A stretch of 64,000 nt of DNA from Geobacillus genomosp. 3 (GCF_000445995.2 NC_022080.4:2878001-2942000); one strand, 5' to 3'; positions 1-12,376 are shown, counted from the stretch's first letter. The notes: generated by a model from the letters alone, not told the origin. Numbers and translations: made by a program.

Positions 1-700
1 CGAGCTTGACGACGCCGACATATTTCCCGTACTTCCCTGCCGCGCAAAGCAACGTCCCGTTCACCATTTTCCCCTCCGGAAATACATGATGGGTATGCGA
101 CCCTAAAATAATGTCGACATCGGGAATCATCGCCGCCATTTTTTCATCCTCATTCACCCCGAGATGGGACAAGACAACGACGCAATCGGCCTGCCGCTTC
201 ACGTCGGCCACCGCCGCCGCCAACATGTCAAACGGCGGCGCAATCTTCCAGCCGAGCAGCTCGTAAAATTTCACAAGCGGGGCGGTGGCGCCGACGACCC
301 CGATGCGAAACGTCTCCGTCGCCGGGATGACGGCATACGGCAGCGCCCACGGCGGCCGCGTGCCGTCGCGGCGGAACAAGTTGGCGACAACAACGGGAAA
401 CCGCGCCCGCTCGTAGAGCGAATCGAGCTCATTGTAATCCAAGGTGATCCCTTCGTTGTTGCCGATCGTCACCGCATCATAGCCGAGATCGTTCAACAAG
501 TCCACGTTCGCCTTCCCCCGCGTCGCTTCCGTAATCGGGTGCACGCGGTCGAGAAAATCGCCGACATCAAACAAAAGCATCGCCTCGTTGCGCGCGCGAT
601 GCTCCCCTCTCCGTTCCGACAAAAAGCGGGCGATTTGCGGCCAATGTTCAAAATGGCTGTGCACATCGTTCGTATGGTAAATATAAATCGTCTGCTTCAA
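1..700 (-). CDS. yunD: YunD-like 5'-nucleotidase / metallophosphoesterase (partial, 3' end outside window)
   Basis: The reading frame starts at a TTG at 700 with a strong AGGAGGGG site just upstream and runs off the left edge after about 233 codons. The N-terminus IYIYHTNDVHSHFEHW carries the DxH metal ligands of calcineurin-like phosphoesterases. Further metal motifs follow: FDVGDFLD, GNNEG (GNHE-like, with N replacing H), and later LGSHTHH. This is the layout of the 5'-nucleotidase/UDP-sugar hydrolase family, which cleaves nucleotides or nucleotide sugars. It follows yunE and yunF in the same order as in Bacillus subtilis. The C-terminal substrate domain is outside the window, so the substrate cannot be judged. 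Confidence 0.85.
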   Translation of the reverse strand, partial: MKQTIYIYHTNDVHSHFEHWPQIARFLSERRGEHRARNEAMLLFDVGDFLDRVHPITEATRGKANVDLLNDLGYDAVTIGNNEGITLDYNELDSLYERARFPVVVANLFRRDGTRPPWALPYAVIPATETFRIGVVGATAPLVKFYELLGWKIAPPFDMLAAAVADVKRQADCVVVLSHLGVNEDEKMAAMIPDVDIILGSHTHHVFPEGKMVNGTLLCAAGKYGKYVGVVKL

Positions 701-716
701 AAACGCCCCTCCTTGA

Positions 717-1619
717 TTACAACAAACTTTCCACGACAAGCCGAACCCCGAGCAACACGAGCACCATTCGAAGCACGGTGACCAGCGCCCGGCTTGACAT
801 CCGTTTATTGATCCACGCCCCGGTTTTCGCGCCGATCCATACGCCGGGGATCAGCAGCAGCGCAAACAGCCAGTGCACATTGCCCATCGCGACATGGGTG
901 AGCGAGCCGATGAGCGAGGACAAAAAAATCATCAACATCGATGTCGCCACCGCTACATGAGGCGGAAAGCGAAACAGCACGATCATCGCCGGCACCATGA
1001 GCGACCCGCCGCCGATGCCGAACAGCCCACCGAAAAAACCGACGAGAAACGCGATGGCGACCGCCGCGAGCGGCTGGTAGCCGTATGTAAACGTCTCCCC
1101 GTTCCGGTCCGTGTACGTCCGCACCACGTTCCGCCGCCACCAAGGCGCCGGCTGCAGGCGGCTGTCCGCTTCCCCCCTGCACTGGCGCGAACCGGCTCCG
1201 CTCTCCGTCGCCGCCGCCGTCTCGTCAGCCGAACGCTTCGCTTTCTTTTGGCTCAGCGACAAAAAAACCGACATGGCGATTAAAAACAGCCCAAAATATA
1301 ACGAAAAATGAGCGGCGCTCAACGTATTGTTCACCAAGGCGCCGGCGACCGCCCCAGGGACGCTCCCGATGCAAAAAAGCAAGCCGCTCCGATAATCGAC
1401 CAGTTTGTCTTTCATATACGACAGCGTGGATGACAACCCGTTGAAAATAATGACGACGAGCGACGTGCCGACCGCCACTTGCGGCGTCACCGCCGAAAGC
1501 CAGCCGAGCGCCCCGAAAAACAAAAGCGCCGGCACGATGACCACCCCGCCGCCCAAACCGGCCAAACTGCCGAGCGTTCCGGCGGTAAACCCGATCAAGA
1601 CAAGCAGCATGTACCCCAT
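717..1619 (-). CDS. yunE: TauE/SafE family membrane permease YunE
   Basis: About 300 residues with two sets of hydrophobic helices around a charged central linker of roughly residues 130-175. Each half holds the glycine-rich family signature (GSLAGLGGGVV near the N-terminus, GGLFGIGGGSLMVP after the linker), as in TauE/SafE/DUF81 transporters, which are thought to move sulfur-containing or organic anions across the membrane. I chose the ATG at 1619 because GGGGGA lies six bases upstream; an upstream in-frame start at 1637 would overlap yunF. The gene ends 16 bases before yunD, so yunF-yunE-yunD is probably one transcript. The substrate is unknown. Confidence 0.85.
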   Translation of the reverse strand: MGYMLLVLIGFTAGTLGSLAGLGGGVVIVPALLFFGALGWLSAVTPQVAVGTSLVVIIFNGLSSTLSYMKDKLVDYRSGLLFCIGSVPGAVAGALVNNTLSAAHFSLYFGLFLIAMSVFLSLSQKKAKRSADETAAATESGAGSRQCRGEADSRLQPAPWWRRNVVRTYTDRNGETFTYGYQPLAAVAIAFLVGFFGGLFGIGGGSLMVPAMIVLFRFPPHVAVATSMLMIFLSSLIGSLTHVAMGNVHWLFALLLIPGVWIGAKTGAWINKRMSSRALVTVLRMVLVLLGVRLVVESLL

Positions 1620-1633
1620 ATCCGTCCCCCGCT

Positions 1634-2482
1634 TCAAAACAACCCGAGCTGCCGCGGCGCGAGACCGTTGTACTCAATGCCAAGCAACTCGATCAACTGT
1701 TTGGCGTTGTCGGCGGCATCGCCGCCGGAGTTGTTGTTAAACAGCACGTAAATTTGTTTCGTGTTTTCTTGCAGCGCCTCAAGATGGCGCACCCATTCGC
1801 GCAGCTCGCGCTCATTGTACCGGTACAAGTAACGCACAGCGCGCCAGTTGTCGCCGGCCGTCGCCTTGTTCCAGCCGTAGACGTTCCGCCCGTGCAGGCG
1901 GATGAGCGTCTTTTCGCGGTCGGTCGGATGCAAAACGGTCGGCACCGACCCCTCCCCCGCCTGCGGCTCGTCGCAAATCGCGTGAATCCAGCCTTCCTCT
2001 TCCATAAAGCGGAGCGTTTTTTCGCGAAAGCGCGGCGAAAACCACGACTGATGGCGAAACTCTAAGGCGGCAGGCACCTCCCCCATCCGCGCCTTCACCC
2101 AGCGCAAATACGCGACATGCTCGCGCCGGCAGTCAACCCACGGCGGAAACTGAAACAGCACCATCGCCAGCTTCCCCGCTTCCCGAAACGGCGCGATCGA
2201 GTCCAAAAACGCCGCAAACATCGCTTCCTTGTTCTCATAGGGGATCGGCCCGCGCTCATGCCCGGTCATCCCTTGGTACGCTTTGACGATGAACTGAAAC
2301 GACGGCGGCGTCTCGCGAATCCACTTTTCCACGTTCGAACGCGGCTGAATGGCGTAAAAATACGAATCGACCTCGACCGTCGGAAAATGGGCCGCATACT
2401 CCGGCAATTTATCTTTCGCCGCCAAGCCGGGCGGATAGAGGCTGTCATGATCCCCCCAGCCGGTCAGTCCGATGTAAATCAT
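1634..2482 (-). CDS. yunF: DUF72 family protein YunF
   Basis: About 282 residues. It begins MIYIGLTGWGDHDSLYPPGL, the characteristic start of DUF72 (YecE-like) proteins, with a TIM-barrel-like predicted fold and the conserved segments TVEVDSYFYAIQP, QFIVKAYQGMTGH and ALEFRHQSWF. The C-terminus YVLFNNNSGGDAADNAKQL matches the family ending. The biochemical role of DUF72 is not established. GTG codons at 2491 and 2485 are alternative starts; the ATG at 2482 has a weak GGTGAT upstream. It is the first gene of the yunFED set. Confidence 0.85.
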   Translation of the reverse strand: MIYIGLTGWGDHDSLYPPGLAAKDKLPEYAAHFPTVEVDSYFYAIQPRSNVEKWIRETPPSFQFIVKAYQGMTGHERGPIPYENKEAMFAAFLDSIAPFREAGKLAMVLFQFPPWVDCRREHVAYLRWVKARMGEVPAALEFRHQSWFSPRFREKTLRFMEEEGWIHAICDEPQAGEGSVPTVLHPTDREKTLIRLHGRNVYGWNKATAGDNWRAVRYLYRYNERELREWVRHLEALQENTKQIYVLFNNNSGGDAADNAKQLIELLGIEYNGLAPRQLGLF

Positions 2483-2668
2483 CACGATCACCAGTTCATT
2501 GGATTTTCAGCTATCTTCACTATACCATAAGCGCGGGCGGCGCGAAATAAAAATGACCGCCCCACCATGAAGGGCAACGGCGGTTCAGAAAGTCCATATT
2601 TACATTCGAGGAACGGTTGCGATACAATGATATCCATCGAAACATTCTGACAATGGGAGGGCCGTCTG

Positions 2669-3301
2669 ATGATCCATCTGTACCCGTTTCTTCTTTTATC
2701 GATATTTTTGATTGTGCTGCCCGGGCCCGACACAGCGGTAGTGACCAAAAACACCATTTCCGTTGGGAAGATCGGCGGCTTGAAAACCGCACTAGGGGTT
2801 TGTTGCGCCTTGTTTCTCCACACCGCCGCAGCGTCGCTTGGGCTTTCCGCCGTCATTATGCAATCGGCCTTGCTGTTTTCCGCCTTGAAATATATAGGAG
2901 CGGTGTATTTAACCTACTTGGGTGTCAAAGCGTTGTACAGCGTCTTAAAACATGGCGAAGCGGCCGGCATGGAAACGGATGTCAATAGCAAAGAACAACA
3001 GCCCGCCTGCTTCCGGCAAGGGTTTCTCACCGATTTTTTGAACCCAAAGGTGGCGGCCTTTTTCCTAACCTTTTTGCCGCAGTTCGTGGCGCCGGGCGCG
3101 CACGCGTTCGCCCCGTTTCTTATGATGGGGGCGGCTTATACGGTGATGACGGCCGCCTGGTTTTTGTTTTACATTTCCTTTATCCACTATATCAGCGAGT
3201 TCATGAAGCGGCCGAAAACGAAGAAATGGATCGAAGGCATCACGGGCGCGGTGATGATCGGGTTTGGCGTCAAATTGGCGCTTGAAAAAGTGCAGCGCTA
3301 A
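2669..3301 (+). CDS. LysE/RhtB family amino-acid exporter
   Basis: A 210-residue membrane protein with about six hydrophobic segments. The N-terminal LIVLPGPDTAVVTKNTISVG is the LysE/RhtB signature (PGPD/N followed by a small-residue helix), and LTDFLNPKVAAFFLTFLPQF is the second conserved motif. Members export amino acids or homoserine lactones by proton exchange. GGGAGGG lies nine bases before the ATG. It stands alone on the plus strand between two minus-strand operons. The specific substrate cannot be read from the sequence. Confidence 0.88.
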   Translation: MIHLYPFLLLSIFLIVLPGPDTAVVTKNTISVGKIGGLKTALGVCCALFLHTAAASLGLSAVIMQSALLFSALKYIGAVYLTYLGVKALYSVLKHGEAAGMETDVNSKEQQPACFRQGFLTDFLNPKVAAFFLTFLPQFVAPGAHAFAPFLMMGAAYTVMTAAWFLFYISFIHYISEFMKRPKTKKWIEGITGAVMIGFGVKLALEKVQR

Positions 3302-3355
3302 ACAGGAAGACCGGGCGCGGCTGAACAGAACCGCCTGGCATGGAAAAGGAACGAC

Positions 3356-3384
3356 AGGGGAGCGCCCAAAAAGAGCGCTCCCCT
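3356..3384 (+). other. Perfect 10-bp GC-rich hairpin downstream of the LysE-type gene
   Basis: AGGGGAGCGC and GCGCTCCCCT form a perfect stem around a 9-base A-rich loop, 55 bases after the exporter stop codon. No T-run follows on either strand, so it is not a textbook intrinsic terminator, though its position fits a 3' end structure. Confidence 0.5.
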
Positions 3385-3488
3385 AAAAACATGCTCCCAT
3401 GAAGGAGGAATGGCCTGCGGGACGGCCTTGGCGCTTCCGGAGATCAAGCGCCGGCCGCTCCCTTGCTTTGTCCTGCGTCGATCATGCG

Positions 3489-3524
3489 GGCGTTTTGTGG
3501 GTGCGACACCCACAAACGAACGCC
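3489..3524 (-). other. Long hairpin just downstream of sufB
   Basis: An inner stem TGTGGGTG/CACCCACA around a CGA loop is extended by GTTT/AAAC and, after a small bulge, by GGCGTT/AACGCC, giving about 17 paired bases 20 bases after the sufB stop. No poly-T tail follows on the minus strand, so it may be an mRNA 3' stabiliser or a weak terminator of the suf operon. Confidence 0.5.
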
Positions 3525-3544
3525 GCACCCTTGATTTATCAAGC

Positions 3545-4942
3545 TTACCCAATGCTTCCTTCCATTTCGAACTTGATCAGGCGGTTCATCTCGACCGCGT
3601 ATTCCATCGGCAGCTCTCTTGTGAACGGCTCGATGAAGCCCATGACGATCATTTCCGTCGCTTCCTGCTCGGAAATGCCGCGGCTCATCAAGTAGAACAG
3701 CTGCTCCTCGGACACTTTCGACACTTTCGCTTCGTGCTCAAGCGAGATGTTGTCGTTTAAAATTTCGTTGTACGGAATCGTGTCCGATGTCGACTGGTTA
3801 TCCAAAATGAGCGTGTCGCATTCGATGTTCGAACGCGAGCCGGACGCTTTGCGGCCGAAATGGACGATGCCGCGGTACGTGACTTTTCCGCCTTGTTTCG
3901 AGATCGATTTCGAGACGATCGTCGACGACGTGTTCGGCGCCAGATGGATCATTTTCGCCCCGGCGTCTTGGTGCTGGCCTTTGCCGGCGATGGCGATCGA
4001 CAGCGTCAAGCCGCGCGCCCCTTCGCCTTTTAAGATGACGGCCGGGTATTTCATCGTCAATTTTGAGCCGATGTTGCCGTCAATCCATTCCATCGTCGCG
4101 TTTTCTTCACAGACGGCGCGCTTTGTCACCAAGTTGAAAACGTTGTTCGCCCAGTTTTGGATCGTCGTGTAGCGGCAGTACGCGCCTTTTTTAACGATGA
4201 TTTCCACAACCGCGCTATGGAGCGAGTTTGTCGTGTAAATCGGCGCCGTACAGCCTTCGACGTAATGGACGTGCGCCCCTTCATCGACGATGATGAGCGT
4301 CCGTTCAAACTGCCCCATGTTTTCCGAGTTGATGCGGAAATACGCCTGCAGCGGCGTGTTGACTTTCACGCCTTTCGGGACGTAGATGAACGAACCGCCC
4401 GACCAGACGGCCGAGTTCAAGGCCGCAAACTTGTTATCGGTCGGCGGCACAACTTTGGCGAAATGTTCGCGGAACAAATCTTCGTTTTCCTTCAGCGCCG
4501 AGTCGGTGTCTTTAAAGATGACGCCGAGCGCTTCGAGGTCTTCTTTCATGTTGTGGTAGACGACTTCCGATTCGTATTGCGCGGAAACGCCGGCCAAATA
4601 TTTTTGTTCCGCCTCCGGAATGCCTAACTTATCAAACGTCGCTTTAATTTCCTCCGGCACTTCGTCCCACGAACGGCCCGATTTTTCCGTCGGTTTGACG
4701 TAGTACGTAATTTCATCGAAATCGAGGCTCGACAAATCGCCGCCCCATTGCGGCATCGGTTTGCTGTAGAAGATGTCGAGCGCTTTTAAGCGGAACTCGA
4801 GCATCCATTGCGGCTCGTTTTTCATCCGCGAAATTTCTTCGACGACTTCGCGCGTCAGGCCGCGCTGGGCGCGGAAGACGGAGACGTCCTTGTCAACGAA
4901 GCCATATTTGTATTCGCCAATGTCTGGCGCTTTTTTCGCCAT
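3545..4942 (-). CDS. sufB: Fe-S cluster assembly protein SufB
   Basis: 465 residues, the normal SufB length, beginning [20 protein letters not shown] and ending in the family's conserved C-terminus ([20 protein letters not shown]). It is the scaffold subunit of the SufBC2D complex, in which clusters are built on a right-handed beta-helix core. The core segments [17 protein letters not shown] and [16 protein letters not shown] are present. It is the last gene of sufCDSUB, 21 bases after sufU, with AAAGGAAGG as ribosome site. SufB and SufD here are clearly paralogous, sharing for example LMSRGI. Confidence 0.97.
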   Translation of the reverse strand: MAKKAPDIGEYKYGFVDKDVSVFRAQRGLTREVVEEISRMKNEPQWMLEFRLKALDIFYSKPMPQWGGDLSSLDFDEITYYVKPTEKSGRSWDEVPEEIKATFDKLGIPEAEQKYLAGVSAQYESEVVYHNMKEDLEALGVIFKDTDSALKENEDLFREHFAKVVPPTDNKFAALNSAVWSGGSFIYVPKGVKVNTPLQAYFRINSENMGQFERTLIIVDEGAHVHYVEGCTAPIYTTNSLHSAVVEIIVKKGAYCRYTTIQNWANNVFNLVTKRAVCEENATMEWIDGNIGSKLTMKYPAVILKGEGARGLTLSIAIAGKGQHQDAGAKMIHLAPNTSSTIVSKSISKQGGKVTYRGIVHFGRKASGSRSNIECDTLILDNQSTSDTIPYNEILNDNISLEHEAKVSKVSEEQLFYLMSRGISEQEATEMIVMGFIEPFTRELPMEYAVEMNRLIKFEMEGSIG

Positions 4943-4963
4943 CTCGGTTCACCTTCCTTTAGA

Positions 4964-7918
<2,955 letters not shown>

Positions 7919-7935
7919 AGTCCTCCTCCTAACGC

Positions 7936-8715
7936 TTACGCTTCTTGCCCGACCGTCTCGTCTTCGATGCCGAGTTCTTTTTTAATCCAGTCGTACCCTT
8001 CCGCCTCAAGCCGCTGCGCCAGCTCCGGACCGCCGGACTTGACGATGCGCCCTTGCATCATGACGTGCACGTAATCCGGGGTGATGTAGTTGAGCAGCCG
8101 CTGGTAGTGGGTGATGATCAAACAGCCGAACTCGCTGCTGCGCATTTCGTTAATGCCTTTGGCGACGATTTTAAGCGCGTCAATATCCAATCCGGAGTCG
8201 ATCTCGTCCAAAATGGCAATTTTTGGCTCGAGCATCATCAATTGCAAAATTTCGTTCCGCTTTTTCTCCCCGCCCGAGAACCCTTCGTTTACATAGCGGT
8301 GCGCCATGTCCGGATTCATTTCCAAAAACGACATTTTGTCATCGAGCTTGCGGATGAATTTCATGAGCGAAATTTCATTGCCCTCACCAAGACGGGCGTT
8401 AATGGCGGAGCGCAAAAAGTCGGCGTTCGTCACTCCGCTGATCTCACTTGGATATTGCATCGCCAAAAACAAGCCGGCGCGCGCCCGCTCATCGACTTCC
8501 ATCTCCAGAACATTTTGGCCGTCAAGCGTAATCGCCCCCTCCGTCACCTCGTATTTCGGATGGCCCATAATCGCCGATGACAGCGTCGATTTCCCCGTTC
8601 CGTTCGGACCCATAATGGCGTGGATTTCCCCGCCTTTAACCTCTAAGTCAACCCCTTTTAAAATTTCTTTTCCTTCCACTGATACGTGGAGATTTTCCAC
8701 CTTTAATACGGCCAT
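7936..8715 (-). CDS. sufC: SUF system ABC-type ATPase SufC
   Basis: 259 residues with a Walker A motif (GPNGTGKSTL), the signature SGGEKKRNEILQ with the K-rich variant typical of SufC, and the Walker B-like AILDEIDSGLD. SufC dimerises on SufB/SufD and drives conformational change during cluster assembly in the cytosol. It is the first gene of the operon; GGAGGT sits seven bases before the ATG. The promoter region is directly upstream. Confidence 0.97.
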   Translation of the reverse strand: MAVLKVENLHVSVEGKEILKGVDLEVKGGEIHAIMGPNGTGKSTLSSAIMGHPKYEVTEGAITLDGQNVLEMEVDERARAGLFLAMQYPSEISGVTNADFLRSAINARLGEGNEISLMKFIRKLDDKMSFLEMNPDMAHRYVNEGFSGGEKKRNEILQLMMLEPKIAILDEIDSGLDIDALKIVAKGINEMRSSEFGCLIITHYQRLLNYITPDYVHVMMQGRIVKSGGPELAQRLEAEGYDWIKKELGIEDETVGQEA

Positions 8716-8801
8716 AAAGCATACCTCCAGTTTTCGCGTGAAAATAATGTAAGCTCGCTTTTGACCCAGCGATCGCTCATTCTCACTTTATTCTCATTAC
8801 A

Positions 8802-8830
8802 ATCTTATAACAAATGAAAAGTATTCGCAA
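8802..8830 (-). promoter_or_regulatory. Putative SigA promoter of the suf operon
   Basis: Read on the minus strand, TTGCGA at 8830-8825 and TAAGAT at 8807-8802 are separated by 17 bases, about 90 bases before sufC. The match is moderate. Confidence 0.45.
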
Positions 8831-8941
8831 CCTTTTCGCTGCCGTTTTCCACTATGTATATAAGGGAAACGAGAAAGGCAGGAAAAGCGGCAATGCTTTT
8901 TATATTTTACACGAAAACGACTAGTTTGTACGAGCTTTTGC

Positions 8942-8968
8942 AAAAAAAAAGACCCCGTTGCCGGAGTC
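8942..8968 (-). terminator. Intrinsic terminator of the yurZ-like gene
   Basis: GACTCCG-GCAA-CGGGGTC (one G-T pair) is followed by nine T residues on the minus strand, directly after the stop codon of the CMD-family gene. Confidence 0.9.
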
Positions 8969-9330
8969 TAATGGGCCGTCCGCAGCTCGCGGAGGCATTC
9001 TTGCACAAGCGTCACCGTCTGGCTCATCGCCGCCCCGCCGCCAAACGCGGCCGCGACCGCGCACGCTTCCAAAATCTCTTGTTCCGATGCCCCTTCGTCA
9101 AGGCATCCTTTCGTATGGTAAATCGTGCAATACTCGTCTTGCGCCGCCAGGCTGATGCCGAGGGCGATCAGCTGCTTTTCTTTTTTCGACAGCGCCCCTT
9201 CCGCAAAACAGGCGTCGGTAAACGCGTTAAACCGTTCGGCAACCGCCGGCAGCTTTTGCGTAAACGCCCCGATCCCTTCCTTGTAATGGCGAAGGGCGGC
9301 TTCGACCGATGTGTATGTTTCGTTGTTCAT
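8968..9330 (-). CDS. yurZ: Carboxymuconolactone decarboxylase (AhpD-like) family protein, YurZ-like
   Basis: 120 residues from the ATG at 9330, preceded by AGGGGG. The fold-defining segment is [20 protein letters not shown]; its CxxxH with an upstream glutamate is the active-site pattern of AhpD-like alkylhydroperoxidases in the CMD family. A second stretch, [18 protein letters not shown], is the second CMD helix. Its place just upstream of sufC matches yurZ next to the B. subtilis suf operon. It has its own terminator before the suf promoter, so it is not in the suf transcript. A redox role is likely but unproven. Confidence 0.85.
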   Translation of the reverse strand: MNNETYTSVEAALRHYKEGIGAFTQKLPAVAERFNAFTDACFAEGALSKKEKQLIALGISLAAQDEYCTIYHTKGCLDEGASEQEILEACAVAAAFGGGAAMSQTVTLVQECLRELRTAH

Positions 9331-9512
9331 CTTCGTTTTCCCCCTTTGTCCGTTTCTGCTGTTAGTATGCATGAAGGAAAACGAAATTAAACAACGAATA
9401 GTATTGAAAGCGTGTGGAAACACCACCATTCCGTCAACATAGACGGAATGTCATGATGAAAACCGCCTGTTCTGTTCCACTTCCATCATCATAGGAAAGG
9501 GGGGAAATTCCC

Positions 9513-9698
9513 TTGATTCGTTGGGTTGTCTTTGCCTTAACCGCCGCTTTCGCTTCGTTTTTGGCGTGGATCATCATCGGCAACATTCTCGGTGAACACG
9601 GGGACGCCATCTTCAGTTTAACGACGGTGGTCGTCCTGCAAAACTGCGTCATCATCGTCATGCTTGCCGCCGTACTGGCGCGTTTGAATGGCCGATGA
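9513..9698 (+). CDS. Small two-helix membrane protein, unknown function
   Basis: 61 residues with a TTG start and AAAGGGGGG eight bases upstream. Two hydrophobic segments, about residues 4-25 and 36-57, are joined by a short GNILGEHGD linker, and the tail is basic (ARLNGR). No known family is recognised. It lies alone on the plus strand between the yurZ-like gene and the metQ end. The ribosome site and membrane pattern support a real gene, but the function is open. Confidence 0.6.
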   Translation: MIRWVVFALTAAFASFLAWIIIGNILGEHGDAIFSLTTVVVLQNCVIIVMLAAVLARLNGR

Positions 9699-9791
9699 AG
9701 CGCGGGAAAGCAAAGCGGCCGTGGCGCCCTCGGATTCAGAATCGTTTTAACCTTTGCCGCTTTCGTTTAAGGGGAGCGGTTTTTTGGGGAC

Positions 9792-9820
9792 AAAAAAGAA
9801 ACGGAAGCGAAACGCTCCCG
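9792..9820 (-). terminator. Intrinsic terminator of the metNPQ operon
   Basis: On the minus strand GGGAGCG-TTT-CGCTTCC is followed by GTTTCTTTTTT immediately after the metQ stop codon. Confidence 0.9.
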
Positions 9821-10675
9821 TTATTGATTGTTCTCCGCCGCCGGAATGACGGCGCCTTTATATTTTTCGTTAATGAAATCTTGAATTTCTTTCGATTGCA
9901 GCACTTCAACTAACGTTTTGATTTCTTTCCGGTTTTCATCGCCTTTGCGCACGGCGACAATGTTGACATACGGGTTGTCTTTCGGCGATTCGACGGCGAT
10001 CGGGTCTTTCGCCGGGTCAAGGCCTGCGTCCAGCGCATAGTTGGCGTTGATCAGGACGGCATCACCCTCCCCGTTCTGATAAATTTGCGGCAGCAACCCG
10101 GCATCGACATCCGCCTTAAACTTTAAGTTTTTCGGGTTTTCCGCAATATCATTGACCGTCGCTTTCGTTTTGTCGACGCCTTCTTTCAGCTTAATGAGCC
10201 CTTTTTCCTGCAGCATCGACAAAATGCGGCCATGGTCGGCGACCGAGTTGCTCATGATGATCGTCGCGCCATCCGGCAGCTCTTCGATGCTTTTGTATTT
10301 TTTGGAATACAGGCCGATCGGCTCAATGTGAATGCCGCCGGCGTTGACGAAATCATACCCGTGTTCTTTCATTTGCGATTCCAAATACGGAATGTGCTGG
10401 AAGTAGTTGGCGTCGATTTCTTTATCGGCCAACGCTTTGTTCGGCAAAATGTAGTCTTGGAACGTAATGATCTCCAAGTCGATGCCTTTTTCTTTCAAAA
10501 TCGGTTTCGCTTGTTCCAAAATTTCCGCGTGCGGCACGTTTGATGCGCCGACTTTCAGTTTGACCAACTCGCCGCCTTCGCCCCCTTCGGCCGCGTTGTT
10601 GTTGTCGTTGCCGCCGCACGCCGCCAAAGCGAAGACAAGAACAGCAGCGAACAGGGCGCCAAGCCATTTTTTCAT
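9821..10675 (-). CDS. metQ: Methionine ABC transporter substrate-binding lipoprotein MetQ
   Basis: 284 residues with a lipoprotein signal peptide (KK, hydrophobic core, lipobox LAAC at about residues 17-20) and an acidic Gly/Asn linker. The mature part has the NlpA/MetQ features KVGASNVPHAEILEQAKP, ANYFQHIPYLE and the C-terminal FINEKYKGAVIPA. It captures D- or L-methionine outside the membrane for MetNP. It is third in the operon, 14 bases after metP, and is followed by a strong terminator. Confidence 0.95.
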   Translation of the reverse strand: MKKWLGALFAAVLVFALAACGGNDNNNAAEGGEGGELVKLKVGASNVPHAEILEQAKPILKEKGIDLEIITFQDYILPNKALADKEIDANYFQHIPYLESQMKEHGYDFVNAGGIHIEPIGLYSKKYKSIEELPDGATIIMSNSVADHGRILSMLQEKGLIKLKEGVDKTKATVNDIAENPKNLKFKADVDAGLLPQIYQNGEGDAVLINANYALDAGLDPAKDPIAVESPKDNPYVNIVAVRKGDENRKEIKTLVEVLQSKEIQDFINEKYKGAVIPAAENNQ

Positions 10676-10689
10676 CGTTTTCTTCCTCC

Positions 10690-11358
10690 TTATCGTTTAT
10701 CAATTTTGGAAGTGACAACGTCACCGATCAACTGAATGACAAAGACAATGACGAGCACCAACACGGTCGCGACAAACGTCACATCGTTATGGCTGCGCTG
10801 GAATCCTTCCAAATACGCCAAGTTCCCAAGCCCGCCGGCGCCGATGGCTCCAGCCATCGCCGTATAGCTGACGAGCGACACGGCCGTCACCGTAATGCCG
10901 GAGACGAGCGCCGGCAGCGATTCCGGCAGCAGCACTTTCCAAATGATCGTCCACGTTGAGGCGCCCATCGCTTGGGCTGCTTCGATGACGCCTTTATCAA
11001 TTTCGCGAAGGGCAATCTCCACCATGCGGGCGTAAAACGGCGCGGCCCCAATGACCAAAGCCGGCAGCGCCGCATTGGCGCCAAGCATCGTCCCAACAAG
11101 CCAGGTGGTAAACGGAATGAGCAAAATGATCAAAATAATAAACGGAATCGAGCGGAAAATGTTCACAAACGCCGCAATCACTGTATTGACAAACCGGTTT
11201 TCCCATAGGTTGCCCTTCGCTGTCAAAAATAGAAGCAAGCCAAGAACGATTCCGAGGACGAAAGTGGCCGCCACCGCCACTCCCGTCATATACAGCGTCT
11301 CGACCGTCGCCGCCCACATTGTCTCCCATTGGACGTTCGGCAGGAGGTTAGCGAGCAT
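10690..11358 (-). CDS. metP: Methionine ABC transporter permease MetP (MetI)
   Basis: 222 residues with five predicted membrane helices. The cytoplasmic EAA loop AAQAMGASTWTIIWKVLLPE contacts the MetN ATPase. The start at 11358 overlaps metN by 11 bases and has AGGTGATT upstream, so its translation is coupled to MetN. Together with MetN and MetQ it forms the methionine importer. Confidence 0.95.
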   Translation of the reverse strand: MLANLLPNVQWETMWAATVETLYMTGVAVAATFVLGIVLGLLLFLTAKGNLWENRFVNTVIAAFVNIFRSIPFIILIILLIPFTTWLVGTMLGANAALPALVIGAAPFYARMVEIALREIDKGVIEAAQAMGASTWTIIWKVLLPESLPALVSGITVTAVSLVSYTAMAGAIGAGGLGNLAYLEGFQRSHNDVTFVATVLVLVIVFVIQLIGDVVTSKIDKR

Positions 11359-12376
11359 CGTGAATCACCTCCACCGCCACCTGCTGGCTTTGAATGTAGT
11401 CAAGCGCCCGGGCGATTTCGTCCGCCGCCCCGTCGATGTGCACAAATAGCACGCCGTAGGCGCCTTGATGTGTTTGGGAAATTTTCCCTTGCAAAATGTT
11501 CATATGAACGGAAAACTGCCGCACGACTTGCGTGATGAGCGGCTGGCCGGCCGCCGCACCGACAAAGGTCAACTGCGCGATCACCCCGTTCGGATATTGA
11601 CCGAACAGATGGGAAATCGCCTCTTCCGTTTCCTCCGGTTCAACGAGCTGCTTGACGAACCGTTTCGTAATCGGCTGCTGCGGATTGCGGAACACATGCA
11701 GCACTTCGCCTTGCTCAACGATTTTGCCGCTTTCCATCACGGCGACGCGGTCGCAAATTTTGCGGATGACGTGCATCTCATGGGTAATGAGCACGATCGT
11801 CAGTCCGAGCCGCTTGTTGATGTCGACAAGCAAGTCCAATATCGCATCCGTCGTTTGCGGGTCAAGCGCGGATGTCGCCTCATCGCAAAGCAATACTTTC
11901 GGGTTGTTGGCAAGCGCCCGGGCGATGCCGACCCGCTGTTTTTGCCCGCCGCTCAACTGCGACGGATACGCCTCTTCCCGTCCCGTGAGCCCGACGAGCT
12001 CGATGAGCTCCTCGACCCGCTTTTGCCGCTCCGCTTTCGGAACGCCGGTGATCTCGAGCGGAAACGCGATATTTTCCCGCACCGTCCGCGACCAAAGCAA
12101 GTTGAAATGCTGGAAAATCATCCCGATTTCCTGACGCGCTTTGCGCAGCTCCCGCCCTTTGATGCGCGCCATATCGCGGCCGGCGACGATCACCTGGCCG
12201 CTCGTCGGCGTCTCAAGCCCGTTTAACAGCCGGATGAGCGAACTTTTCCCCGCGCCGCTGTAACCGATAATGCCGAAAATTTCCCCTTCGCGAATGTCAA
12301 GCGACACGTCATCGACCGCCGTCACCGCCCCGTTCGCCGCATCGTAAATTTTCGTCACCCGTTCGAGTGTAATCAT
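11348..12376 (-). CDS. metN: Methionine ABC transporter ATP-binding protein MetN
   Basis: 342 residues from the ATG at 12376, chosen because GAAGGAAGG lies just upstream and the protein then begins MITLERVTKIYD. It has Walker A GYSGAGKSSLIR, signature [15 protein letters not shown] and Walker B VLLCDEATSALDP. The last roughly 90 residues are the NIL (ACT-like) domain, which binds methionine and inhibits transport. An upstream in-frame extension would be translated from the riboswitch and is rejected. Confidence 0.96.
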   Translation of the reverse strand: MITLERVTKIYDAANGAVTAVDDVSLDIREGEIFGIIGYSGAGKSSLIRLLNGLETPTSGQVIVAGRDMARIKGRELRKARQEIGMIFQHFNLLWSRTVRENIAFPLEITGVPKAERQKRVEELIELVGLTGREEAYPSQLSGGQKQRVGIARALANNPKVLLCDEATSALDPQTTDAILDLLVDINKRLGLTIVLITHEMHVIRKICDRVAVMESGKIVEQGEVLHVFRNPQQPITKRFVKQLVEPEETEEAISHLFGQYPNGVIAQLTFVGAAAGQPLITQVVRQFSVHMNILQGKISQTHQGAYGVLFVHIDGAADEIARALDYIQSQQVAVEVIHDAR

